From Triangularia verruculosa (taxonomy: Eukaryota; Ascomycota; Sordariomycetes; Sordariales; Podosporaceae), in the NCBI GenBank assembly GCA_033296885.1, contig MU863952.1, positions 117,836-181,835 on the forward strand: a DNA stretch of 64,000 nt, in the 5' to 3' direction. Below the pieces are notes generated by a model, which worked only from the letters and a program-made list of their open reading frames with translations, made no database searches and had not been told where the DNA came from. Position numbers and translations under genes: made by a program. Position 1 is the first letter of the stretch. Every line of letters begins with the position of its first letter. Shown here in pieces: positions 33,147 through 43,379 of the stretch.

Positions 33147-33587
33147 GTTTGGCAGGTCCACTGTTCATCTTCAAGACAGAAAGCTGAATGGGAGAGAGCG
33201 ACGAGCGCGAAGATATGCTCCCGCCTATTACTGCTCTTCCAATCCGGGGAATTTCTGCCTGCCCTGCCTGGTGTCACTGCATGGTTGGGTCGTCTGGAAG
33301 TGACGCTGAGCCAAGACTCCAGTACCTACTGAAGAACCGCTGGAGGACCTTCCCGCACTGCAGCGGGTCTGTGCGGTGCCTCCCCTTCCCCAAGTATTGG
33401 AAGTCAGGAACAGCCCTGAATGACGCGGTGAACACCTAGAAGAGCAACGACCAAACATGAGACACCCCCGCTTGGAGATTGCATATCGACAAATGGCGGA
33501 TTGATCACTGCACTACTCTGCTATTACCACTCCCTATCACTCTCCAAGTACCTTTAATTGCAGCATTTCTTACTGGCTTGAACAGTC
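33147..33587. other. divergent intergenic region
   Basis: Lies between the F-box gene start and a small plus-strand gene; probably both promoters. No feature recognised. Confidence 0.4.
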
Positions 33588-34265
33588 ATGGCCGCCACGG
33601 GGCAGACGGAGCTGCTGTTATGCAAAGCACTCCGCATCGCGGACGACAAGCCATGTACCGACCCAGCGATTAACCCTATTGTTCTATGCATGTCAGAATC
33701 CAATTGCTGACTTACTATCAAGTGTCTGAGCAAAGCTCATCGTATAAGGGGCAACCGGGACAAGTACAAACATATGAAGCCTGTCATGGAAACCCTCACT
33801 CGCGAGCCAGACACCATGCGGGTACGTCAGATCCGGCCTGGAGAAGATGTCAGGAGCTTGTATGACGAGCTTGCTGGACCTGATGCTCAGTTCTACATCG
33901 GGACCAAAAAGGTTAAGGTGATCATGACTTCGAAGGATCTCCCGCCAGGGTGCTCTCCGCATGAGTATTACAATGATGCAGATGCTGGGGAAGACGCGAT
34001 ACTTTTCGAGGAAGAGCAGTTGGACGGTGTACAGAACATGCCGTTTGCCGAGATCACCAATCCTATTCAGCAACCAGTGTCTACCGTCGTGCCCTTGACC
34101 GTCTTGAACCGCGAAGCTAAACGGCTGATGGGCACCCAGTATACTACTTCTTCCTCGAGACTTTACAGTCCGGGCCAGTCCCACACGGTTCGCTCCGTAT
34201 TTCTCTTTGTGATCTCTACCTCCTCCCCCACCCTGAGCTCGAAGTACCCGCCTTGGTCATCCTGA
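33588..34265 (+). CDS. small protein of unknown function overlapping the MOSC gene 3' end
   Basis: This is a tentative model of 211 residues: exon 33588-33680 (MAATGQTELLLCKALRIADD), a 42-nt intron with a GTTCTA donor, a GCTGAC branch and an AAG-type acceptor (CAAG), then exon 33723-34265. The middle (KYKHMKPVMETLTREPDTM to PHEYYNDADAGEDAILFEEEQ) has the composition of a real acidic protein. The last 30 or so codons are antisense to the MOSC coding end, so the true stop may come earlier through another splice. I recognise no domain. Confidence 0.35.
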
Positions 34266-35241
34266 TCTGCTGCAGGAAAAGCGTAGCGGCCAAAAACCGG
34301 CGACCACTTTGACCCAGCATCAACCCTTCTGTCCTTCATCAGCTTCTTCAGCACACCGCCCAGCTCGCCAGCCGCCGGCTTTCCCGTCTCATAATCGACG
34401 TTCAGACTCGTGCAGCGCACGCAGTTTCCAGTGAGCAGAAGCTTGTGCTTCGTGTCAACAGTCAACTCAGCCCACAAATCCTCCGCCCATGCCTCCTCTC
34501 CTTGCCCATCAACCACGATATTAGGGCGGAACTTGTACATGGGCATGGGCTCATCTGGGGGCAACCGGGTGCTGACATCATGCAGAGATGATTCGGACGT
34601 CACGAGTAACGGCGCGACATCGGTAAATGTGATCCATGGCTTCTTTGGCTGCTCCTCCTTTCCAGTGACATATGATGTCAGGGAGGATAACCAGCCGCCC
34701 TTCGTTTCCGCGGCAGGTTTTTGTTGACCCTTGGGAGGAAGGGTGTCACCCAATACAGCCCTCTTTCCATCGCCGAGGTAGACAAGCTTGACAGGGAAAC
34801 CGAAACGAGCAGAGAACCAATCCTCGTAGGGCGTGCCCATGGAGTAAGCTGATGATGGAGCGCTGCCATGGAGATTGACGTTTATTCTGGAGAGAGTGGC
34901 GGTGTCGGGGGTGAGTGGGATCAGCAGAGATTCCTCTTCATGATCTTTATGCTCTGGGCCGCGGTATCGAACGGAGATGGTATCATCTGACAGCCGTTGT
35001 TCAAAGAGGGCGCATTGAGGATGGCTGTCGACCTGCATTTTCTTGAGCTCTCCATCTGGCTCGGAAATCTGAAAGAGCATAAAAGTGCGGTCGTGGGCGA
35101 TGCCTTGAGGGCCGATTCGGGCTGACTGGAGCTTGATGCCGCGCAGGGCTTTGATGGGGTAGACGTAGAGCTATGCACGGTTAGGAAGGAGATCTGATGA
35201 AGAAGCAGGGGGGTTCTTACGGTTGTTACTCTCATGGTCAT
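34163..35241 (-). CDS. MOSC-domain molybdenum-cofactor protein, mARC-like
   Basis: The predicted protein has 342 residues. Exon 1 is just 21 nt (35221-35241, MTMRVTT); a 50-nt intron (35171-35220: GTAAGA, CCTAACC, CATAG) precedes exon 2 (34163-35170). Exon 2 opens LYVYPIKALRGI, the conserved start of the MOSC N-terminal beta-barrel domain. The MOSC domain proper begins near residue 150. It shows KFRPNIVVDG and GNCVRC, with Cys247 and Cys250; Cys247 is in the position of the residue that ligates molybdenum in mARC/YcbX proteins. The end VEITKRNTERTVWDWPGL is also family-like. In the family the enzyme reduces N-hydroxylated compounds with cytochrome b5-type partners. No clear mitochondrial presequence is visible. 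The 3' end overlaps a tentative plus-strand gene. Confidence 0.85.
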
Positions 35242-35889
35242 TGGAAAGCTGTGAAATCAAAATGCGGATCGTGTTTCTGGTTCTACCAATGAATGAAGAA
35301 AGACAGATGAGATATCACGATCAACGAGATGAGGATAAAAGCGTGGTGATGAAGCTCCTGATAAAATGGCTGTTGGTGCCTCTTAAAGGCCTGTTTTAGG
35401 TAGATAGGAGGAGTCAAAGAAGATATAATTGGCTGCTTGGGCTTGGCTACGTATGTAGTACTTATAGGTATGGATTCTCGTGGAGCTGTATGCAGGCGAG
35501 GAATTCGGAAGCTGTTGAATGACTCAGACTTGGCTGATACTTGGCAGTCATGATTTTGACTTCACAATCCGTGCTGTTGTTGCGTGGTTGGAAGGCAGTA
35601 TTACAGCCATGATTCAGGACATTAGGTGTACAATTTTACAGCGTAGCAGTTTGTAATAAACACTCGGGTTGCTTTTTCTGTGCAGGATCAGCCAAGCTCC
35701 AAGTCGTGACCTCTTTATACCCCGCTGAAACGTCATGCAGATCCCCTCGTTACTCGGAAACGACAACGAGCTCTCACCCATCATATATATAGCTCGAAGA
35801 ATGAACGCAATTTCATAACCTCATTCGATATCGACTGAAATCTCATGACCTTGGTATATCCGACCACAGAACCCCATAAGTGACTCTCA
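35242..35889. promoter_or_regulatory. divergent promoter region, MOSC / alpha-beta hydrolase genes
   Basis: 648 bp between two divergent starts (35241 minus, 35890 plus). A TATATATA run lies near 35782-35791, about 100 bases before the hydrolase start. No coding potential. Confidence 0.4.
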
Positions 35890-37016
35890 ATGGAAGACAT
35901 ATCCATCACACTCACCACCAAACCAGGTGCATCTCTCAAAGCATCAGTTTTCAATCCGCCTGCTCCGCCAACGACAACGAACGACCTCTCAGACGTCCTG
36001 GTCGTCTTTCTGAACGGGCTTGTTCTATCCCGCAGAGCTTGGTCACCAGCCATATCCCACCTTCTCTCCAGCTTCGACAACAACCAACAGCCCCCAACAA
36101 TATTAACCTATGATCGTTACGGCCAAGGCGACTCCGACGACGACCCAACCGACGATCCCAGCACCCTTCCCTACGGCCATGACGCGCATCAGATCGTCTC
36201 CGACCTCCACCAGTTCCTAACCCAATTCATCGCCTCGTCCCACCACCTCTCAAACCTGGAATCAACCCGCCTGGTGTTCATTTGCAACTCTATAGGTTGC
36301 CCCCTAGCCCGGCTCTACGCCAACACATATGCAAATCAAACACACATCTCAGGGTACCTCTTCCTGGACTCGATGATGGCCAATACGGATTTCGTCTCCA
36401 TCTTCCCAGACCCCGACAGCCCCGAATTCGACCCCGGATCTCTGCCGCATGACGTCTCCCCGAAAGATCTGAGATACACCCGCTCTCAGTTCCGTGACTT
36501 CTTCCATCCGACCGTCCCCAATCCCGAGCACTTTGACCGAAGAAAACTTGCCGAAATACTGCCTCTTCCCGATGAGCCCACGCTTCCTCTTGTGGCCATG
36601 CCAGGAAATAGTAGCGCCGAGAAGAAGGCGCCACTACTGACAGTTGTTGGGCATGACTGGGACGAATTTGCTGAGCAGTGCGAGAGAGTAAGAGGCGTTG
36701 CCCCATTATCCTCAGTTGGATCTTCTCCCTACATTTGGGCGGCCCAACTGACACTTTGCCACCAAATCATCAGGGTACGATGGCTGTCCCTAAGCAGGTC
36801 ATAAACGCCTTCATGAATCCGGCGTGGGCAAGATACAACGACGGCCTCACACATCTTGTCCAACCCCCAGAGAAACAGGTACCTGTGAAGATTGCTAAAG
36901 GATGCGGTCACTTTATACAAAAGGACGACCCGCCACTCGTGGCCACAGAAATCAAACACCTCCTTGACAACCTTCGAGGATCATGCGGCGAGGACCTGAC
37001 AGATGGGCGGAGCTGA
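35890..37016 (+). CDS. alpha/beta hydrolase-fold protein
   Basis: The predicted protein has 346 residues from exons 35890-36687 and 36774-37016. The 86-nt intron has GTAAGA, an AACTGACA branch and an ATCAG acceptor. The fold pattern is visible: LVVFLNGLVLSRRAW (oxyanion loop), YDRYGQGDSD, VFICNSIGCPLARLYAN with the nucleophile elbow C-N-S-I-G, FLDSMMAN, and KGCGHFIQKDDP giving the catalytic His near the C-terminus. The first Gly of the usual GxSxG is replaced by Cys, which is tolerated in some members. There is no signal peptide, so it should be cytosolic. The substrate cannot be inferred; carboxylesterase-like or epoxide-hydrolase-like activity is possible. Confidence 0.82.
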
Positions 37017-37326
37017 GCTAAAACATATTACATTATAGGGTGGGTAACCCGTAGGTGACTAGGACTATAAGCTATGCAATGTAGACAAATGATTGAAAGA
37101 AAGCAATGCCAACCCCACCAAGTCTCGGCCAACTCCCAGCAACAAAAGGCAAATGCCCCTTTAGACGGACCATGTTCTATCAACAGCATGTGATTCAAAA
37201 ATACGCGACCCAGGACTGTCCAAAACGTTAGAAACATCATCATTACCCCCGCCGCCCGCCCGTCATATCTTGATCATCGACCGTTGTGACATCCTGGCTC
37301 ATATCATCATCGTCGTCATCCGCCCC
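37017..37326. other. convergent intergenic stretch
   Basis: 3' ends of the hydrolase and chitin-deacetylase genes; no other feature seen. Confidence 0.4.
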
Positions 37327-38091
37327 CTAGTAGCGGTACCAGTTGCTTGCCGGGTCACCCAAGCACTCCCCAACCGTGACAGCCCTTAGCCCATTCTGCT
37401 GAATGATGTCCAGCATGGCAGGAGTAAGAATCTCAGCGGTTGTTTGATGGACATCGTGGCTTAACACAAGGTATGATGATTGACCGCCAGAGTTGACCGC
37501 CCCTGAGAACGTATCTATCGCTGCCTGGATGGTGCTTGGCGTGTTGTGGAGGTAGTCCTTGGTATCGACATCGAAGTTGACCACATGATACCCCAGGCTC
37601 TCAATGTCAGGAAGACAATCACCTCCACAGTTAGCGTAAGGTGGTCGCATATAGGTTGGGACCTTGCCGATCACATTCCGAAGGGACAACTCGAGTTGCT
37701 GCATCTGATATCTTCGCTGTTCCCAGCTGGCGGACGTCAGGTCTTGGTGAGACCAAGTGTGAGACGCAATCTGGTGGCCAGAAGCAATCATACGTCTCAA
37801 GATACCGGGCCAGGGAGTTGAGGGGTCATCAATTCCGTGCGACCAGTTCTCTCCGTTGACGAAAAACGTAGCCTTGGCACCGTACGCGTCCAAGAGGTCC
37901 AGGACATGGCCAGTGAAGCTGAAGGGCCCGTCGTCAAATGTGAGGGCCACGGTACCGGGAACAGAGCAGTGCTCAATAATCATGCCACTTGGAACCCGGG
38001 GCGCCAGTTTGTTGGTGTTCGCCGGTGCGGCATGCACGCCCCAGTGGAGCAGCCCTACAGAGAGGGAGAGGAGTGTGGACAGCCGCATCAT
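37327..38091 (-). CDS. secreted polysaccharide (chitin) deacetylase, carbohydrate esterase family 4
   Basis: The single open exon encodes 254 residues. An N-terminal signal peptide (MMRLSTLLSLSVGLLHWGVH then AAP) implies secretion. The NodB domain carries all five CE4 motifs: TFDDGP at 51-56, with the catalytic base and metal-binding Asp; HTWSH at 111-115, with the two metal-binding His; RPPY at 149-152; the DVDT strand near 174-177; and LSHDVH at 210-215 with the catalytic His. The enzyme removes acetyl groups from chitin-type polymers, modifying the fungal wall or hiding oligomers from hosts. There is no carbohydrate-binding module and no GPI-anchor signal. The first of two adjacent ATGs is taken as the start. 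Confidence 0.92.
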   Translation of the reverse strand: MMRLSTLLSLSVGLLHWGVHAAPANTNKLAPRVPSGMIIEHCSVPGTVALTFDDGPFSFTGHVLDLLDAYGAKATFFVNGENWSHGIDDPSTPWPGILRRMIASGHQIASHTWSHQDLTSASWEQRRYQMQQLELSLRNVIGKVPTYMRPPYANCGGDCLPDIESLGYHVVNFDVDTKDYLHNTPSTIQAAIDTFSGAVNSGGQSSYLVLSHDVHQTTAEILTPAMLDIIQQNGLRAVTVGECLGDPASNWYRY

Positions 38092-39158
38092 CGTTATGGT
38101 GACTAATGAGGAAGAGGGGGCGAACGTGACGGCGTCAGTAATGATGCCCTAGTAACACTGACGACAAGGAGTAAAATGGGAAATGCACGCGTGAGTATAA
38201 GAGTGAATGTAGATATAGAGATGGCGCTCTGAAAAGTGTCGAGACCAAGAGTAGCGTTGGTCAGAACCGGTCGAGGGACAAGCAGACGGGCGGGCCATGG
38301 CATGAACGGAGCAGGACCGGCCAACTTTAAACTCTCTTTCCAAACAGAGTGACCACGGGGAGCCATGATCGTCGGTCGAAGAGAAGCTGCATTCGCTCCG
38401 GACGAAGAAGGTGCCTTGGCAGGCAAACGCCGCCGGCTGCAGGCTGATGCATGTTGTTGCTGTCGTTGCCATTGTTGCTTCCGTCCAAAAAAAGGGCAGA
38501 TCTCACGCATGAGACCTTCCATCGAGGCTGGACCTCCAGCTGGGAAAATGTCTCATGACACGATTTCCGACTGCGTGCGGTTTTGACAAAGAAGCCGCGC
38601 TCAGCTAAGCATCTGGTGAGTTGACCGGCCAGCCCAGCTGCATTCCAGAAGACGCTCCTGCAAGAGGGAAACAAGGGACCGGGCTCAACGGGCGTACCCG
38701 AACCAGCGTTCAATTAATTTGAGACATTCCGGAAAGGGTGAGGTTGTGGTGGAGACTGGAGACTAGATCTCCTGTGTTCCAGTCTCCCTGGCCTGCGCGG
38801 TGACCGACGTGGCGCTTACACAGCAGCCGCCAGGGACGTTTCCAACGCCAATCCCGCAGTCATCATATCCGTCCAGCCACCCGGCATCATAGGGAACGGA
38901 CCAGGAAGTACCCTGGCTGCGTGCGGGGGGGAGCCATGATGCATTCAGGAAGGAAGCAGGCAGTGATTTCTCGCAACATGGTGTTTTCGGGTAACCATGC
39001 GCCCATACCTCGCAGCTTCTCGTGTCTCCAGAGCAAACACGATTGGTTCTAGATATCCGAACCCCTCCTTTCTCTCCAAATGCCGACCCGGACCCGGGAT
39101 GAGTGCGACATGGCTCGTCCCAGCCGCCCACGCACGTTCGAGCATCTCCCTTGGAGGC
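38092..39158. other. 1.07-kb intergenic region
   Basis: Contains the chitin-deacetylase promoter/leader at the left and the 3' UTR of the next minus-strand gene at the right. Short minus-strand frames at 38103-38522 and 38763-39131 have no domain and are not called. Confidence 0.4.
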
Positions 39159-39897
39159 TTATTTGATGTCATAGCCATTGAACCACAAGAATCCGCCGGC
39201 CACGGCAAGGCTGACGACTGCCCATGGAAGCTCTAGTTCAATCACGGACCACACCCAGAGACACCCGAGAGATGGCGCCTGCTTCATGACGGCCAGATAG
39301 CCAAATGTATTCGTAATGTAAATCATATAACAGCCCGCACACACGCTGCATACGAAGAAGATGGACTGCCGTACGGTCGACTGGAATCGCAGCGGAAGAC
39401 CGGGAACAAGTGTCGTTTTCGAGTGATGCGGATGGAGGTTGTAGACAAGCAATCCGAAGACTACGCCGGCACAATGCGTTAGCATGGTCGAACAGCGGGC
39501 AAACAAAAGCATTGATACACATACCGAGCAGAGCTTGGAAGAACCTCATCCAAACCTTGGGCCATACTACGCGGTCAGCGGAATACTGGTGCTGAACCAG
39601 CACATCCAGGGTAAAATGCAGCATTGACAGGCACGTAGTCCAGAGCATGGTCTCGAGAAAGCGTTCGACAGTCGGAGACAAGCTTGCTTCTTCCTCTTCC
39701 TCTTCCTCGTCACTGCTGTCGTCGTCATTGGTCTCGGACCTTCGGGCTTTCTTGTTCAGCGCATCTTGTCGTTTCTGAGCTTCAGCGAAGAGGTTCTTTT
39801 CCTGGGCGATCTCCAGCAACGTCTTCTCCTTGGGGCCGGATCGGTCAGGCTGCCTGAGCCTGACTTTGGTGACTGGATCTTTCCGCTGTCTTGCCAT
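39159..39897 (-). CDS. small multi-pass membrane protein of a conserved fungal family (DUF7719-like)
   Basis: The predicted protein has 224 residues from exons 39525-39897 and 39159-39460. The 64-nt intron has GTATGT, a TGCTAACG branch and a CGTAG acceptor. The N-terminal 70 residues are charged: MARQRKDPVTKVRLRQPDRS, a lysine-rich helix, then an acidic SSDEEEEEEE run. Three to four hydrophobic segments follow: MLWTTCLSMLHFTLDVLV, MRFFQALLVFGLLVYNL, IFFVCSVCAGCYMIYITNTF and VVSLAVAGGFLWFNG. This layout fits a fungal family of unknown function, probably in the ER or another internal membrane. It stands head-to-head with the PIG-L/GPI12 gene. Confidence 0.75.
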
Positions 39898-40686
39898 TGT
39901 CGTTGTCGTCGGGCGTTTCGGTACGAGAGGCGGGAGAATGTCACAGAAACAAAGGATACCGAGAAACTGAGAAACGCGTCCCATAGCACTGTCATTAATT
40001 AATTAATTCCCGAAGCTTGGCTCAGAACTCCACTGTTCCACAGCTGGGCGGACACCAGAGCTGGAGCAGCCGAGTGGGACCCAGTGAGGGGCAGCCGGGA
40101 GCTTTCCAAGCTTGCAGCTTCGAGAACTCTGCCCATTCAACCGGGGCACATGGAAACGAAAACAACCGAGACACAATGGTCTACTATCTGTAACTACAGT
40201 ATCGGTCTGATAGTTTTCGCAGCTTCTCCAGCGATAAACTCCTGCTCTGGTGGCAGCGTTCCTGTGAGCCAAGTTATCGGAGGTCGTGGGCGGGGACTCC
40301 TTTCAGATGGCATTGACGAAGACCAGGGAACCTTGCCAATTGCACAGTCACTGAGGCGGCATCCTCCCCGCCTGCAGCAAATGCCTTCTGCCTCCTGATT
40401 CTCGAACAGAACGTTTCGCCGTCTGCATCTCGGCAACAGGGAACATCTCGACGTCTATATCCCCTCGTAGAAACCAATCGGGCCGGTTCTTGTCATCCCT
40501 TCGGTCCCTTGCAGCACCGCCGCACGAATTCACCAACCTCTCTCCAAGCCGCATCGCCGTCCCGCATCGCACGCGCCCAATTCTCGAAAAGGGGGCTGGC
40601 CGGTCAGCCAAGGAATACTAGGTTTCGGAAGACATCAAGAGGGAGAGTTCTGGTAGTGAACGGGCAGACCCGTTACTGTTGGCAAG
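39898..40686. promoter_or_regulatory. divergent promoter region, DUF7719-like / PIG-L genes
   Basis: 789 bp between starts at 39897 (minus) and 40687 (plus). It includes a repeated TTAATTAATTAATT near 39993-40006. No coding region recognised. Confidence 0.4.
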
Positions 40687-41614
40687 ATGGACCTGCTCTT
40701 GGTCTTTGCGGTGATGTTTGTGGTGCTCCCATCACTATACATATATACTGCCTCTGTAGTTTCGACACGCTTTCCGACGTTGGAAAACAAAAGTATCTGT
40801 CTGTTGATAGCACACCCGGACGATGAGGCCATGTTCTTTGCTCCCACAGTGCTCGCCCTTGCGCGGCCCGAAACCGGCAACCATGTCAAGATTCTCTGTT
40901 TAAGCAGTGGTGTGTACTTCCCATGAGCCCCCGGTTCTTTGACCAAGTGCTGACGGCCTCTCTTAACTAGGCGATGCGGATGGCCTGGGCGAGGTTCGCA
41001 AAAGAGAGCTGGCCAAGTCTGGGGTCGTCCTCGGCTTGCGATCTACTGATGATGTTTTCGTGGTTGAGAGACCCGAGTTCCGCGACAGCATGACGACGAC
41101 TTGGGACGCAGACAAGATCTCGGATTTATTGGTTTCTGCCTTTGCACCTAATATGAACAAGTCAAAGGATGCCTCCTCGCCCCCCAAGGCTTCCATTGAT
41201 GTGCTCATCACCTTTGACGCCAGGGGGGTGTCGAGTCACCCGAACCACATCTCGTTGTATCATGGTGCCAAAGAGTTTGTCAGTGCATTGGTGGCCGGCA
41301 AGTCGGGGTGGGCATCGCCCGTTGATCTTTACACTCTGACCACGGTCCCAATAGTTCGCAAATACTCTGCTTTCCTGGACGTCCTGCCTACTCTCCTGAG
41401 CTGGGCGGTCGGTGCTGACAAGAGGGACAAGAAGCACCCTGGTGGCTTGGTGTTTCTCAATGGCTTGGCTGGCCATGGAAGCTTCACAACGGCATGGAAA
41501 GCCATGACCACGGCGCACAAGAGCCAAATGGTCTGGTTTCGCTATGGTTGGATCACCTTGAGTAGGTATATGTACATCAATGATCTTCGGTTGGAAAAGA
41601 TCCAGAGAAAATGA
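40687..41614 (+). CDS. GPI12: GlcNAc-phosphatidylinositol de-N-acetylase (PIG-L/GPI12)
   Basis: The predicted protein has 288 residues from exons 40687-40909 and 40971-41614. The 61-nt intron has GTGTGT, GTGCTGACG and AACTAG. An N-terminal membrane anchor (LLLVFAVMFVVLPSLYIYTA) is followed by IAHPDDEAMFF, with the zinc-binding and catalytic AHPDDE at 42-47. Next come LSSGDADGLGEVRKREL, LITFDARGVSSHPNH with the distal His-x-x-His metal site, and a C-terminal region ending near the membrane. The enzyme performs the second step of GPI-anchor synthesis, deacetylating GlcNAc-PI on the cytosolic face of the ER. The motif order and length match eukaryotic PIG-L closely. Confidence 0.93.
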
Positions 41615-42235
41615 AGCATCGCAGGCGTACTGCAAATACACAGAATAGCAGTACTCGGAGGTAGACAGAGACACTGAGCCAGCAGTCAGCCTGTGCATAA
41701 TCTATCCGCTTACAACAGATATGAAAGCCCCAGCATCAAAACAAGAAGCTTATTTCTATCCAATATCCTCGCACGACTCGCCGACAATGCGGCATGGCAT
41801 CATGTTCCTGCGATGAATTTGAGCTTCCTCAACAACTCATCAACTGATAGAGCACTTAATATACCTGAATATAACTCTACAGCAATGAGCATTGGTAACA
41901 TAAGTCAAGTCAAGCTGGTCAACTGGGAGCTGTTCATGCCCCACTTATAGGGCTCCCCCTTGTCCTGCCATGAGCTGGGGTTGCCAGCCTCGTATTGGCA
42001 GGCGGTGTAAGCCGGCAGATTCTTTGGCAGTGGGCCTGGCCGTCTCATGCATCCGCCCGCTCACTCACTTGGCAGCTACCAACCAAGCTGGGATGAGCGG
42101 CTGTCTTGAACTGACAACAGGCACAGAAAACGACGACTTGCAATCACAACAGCCGACCAAGAACAATTTATTGCCTCATCATCTCACAGTATACACCCCG
42201 AGCTTAAAGTCTAGGTTCCGAAGCAACCTCTGAAA
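41615..42235. other. intergenic region, PIG-L 3' end and LSM3 promoter
   Basis: No gene recognised; the short open frames lack coding character. Confidence 0.4.
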
Positions 42236-42758
42236 ATGGCCGACGTTGCAGAGGAGACGCCCTCCGTTTCGGAGCCCCTCGATCTTGTGCGCCTGCTGCT
42301 GGATGAAGTTGTATTTGTGAAGCTTAGAGGAGACAGAGAGCTCAAGGGCCGCCTTCACGTACGTTCATCTCATCCCGACACACTGGGATTCCTGATAAAC
42401 ACATTAATCTTGTTCCGCAACTAACCTCGCCATGTAGGCTTACGACAGTCACTGCAACCTCGTGCTAGGTGATGTGGAGGAGACGATTTACGTGGTGGAA
42501 GATGAGGAAAATGACGACGAGGTCAAGGTGCGTGGCAGCAGCATCTTACTGCGGAGATGGCCCACTCACTTATTCCCATGTGCGCGTCACTGACACTGAG
42601 GGATCTCCCTCGTCTACAGACTATCAGCAGGAAATCCGAAATGCTTTTTGTCAGAGGTTAGTTTTATTGCATACATGTCTCACGACCAAGAATGGCGATT
42701 AACCCTCTGTCTAGGTGATAGCGTGGTGCTCATCTCCCCACAATCACGAATTCACTGA
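42236..42758 (+). CDS. LSM3: U6 snRNA-associated Sm-like protein LSm3
   Basis: The predicted protein has 97 residues in four exons: 42236-42358, 42438-42527, 42620-42656 and 42715-42758. Introns of 79, 92 and 58 nt have GTACGT, GTGCGT and GTTAGT donors, and each joins in frame. The Sm1 motif is VFVKLRGDRELKGRLHAYDS plus CNLVLGDVEE; the Sm2 motif is MLFVRGDSVVLIS. The acidic loop between them (VEDEENDDEVK) and the N-terminal PLDLVRLLLDE are typical of LSm3. In the Lsm2-8 ring it binds the U6 3' end in the nucleus; in Lsm1-7 it acts in cytoplasmic mRNA decay. Four exons in 523 bp is intron-dense for such a short gene. Confidence 0.95.
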
Positions 42759-43379
42759 GAATGGCAACAATCTGTTCCTACAAGCGCACATATCCAATCA
42801 AGGACATGACGAGCCACGATGTTTCCAGTATCCTTAGCGTCCATCAGTCTATGCATCCTGGAATGGTGAACAGGATGGGGTCGATTATTAGCCTTTTACC
42901 GCAACGCCAACCCTCGCTGTAACCACCGAGCAGAATGGGCGATGGCGATGCTGTTGTTCTCACTCTCTCCTATTGAGAAGCAAAGCCACGATTGCAGGGT
43001 TTTGGTAGTGGAATATACGGCAAATTTTGGAGAGAGGATGACGCTCTGGTGGTTGCATTTGTTAGGCATAGCATATGGACTCGGGGGGAGCATCTCAGGA
43101 AATGTACCTTTTCAGCCATCCTGCGATTTCAGCTTCCGGGGATCATGACAAGTATAATACTCGGAATCAAAAGAAAAGAAGAGGAAAAGAGATACAAAAA
43201 AACAGGGCAACACCCGTTGAACCCAAACAAAAGCATCAGAGGAACGCTGTCCAAACTTCAAACCGCTCCTGAAAATGCTCATCCTGCTGCATCCTTCCAC
43301 GTGCTCCGTTCGTTCCCAAAGCATAACAATGTTGCCGATCTGTAGCACCCGTCATCACCATGATTCGCAAACATCCAGA
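42759..43379. other. convergent intergenic region
   Basis: 3' ends of the LSM3 and GTPase genes. No feature recognised. Confidence 0.4.

Noticed and set aside
38763..39131. 122-codon cysteine-containing minus-strand frame
   Set aside because: No signal peptide or start context; it lies in the 3' flank of the DUF7719-like gene.
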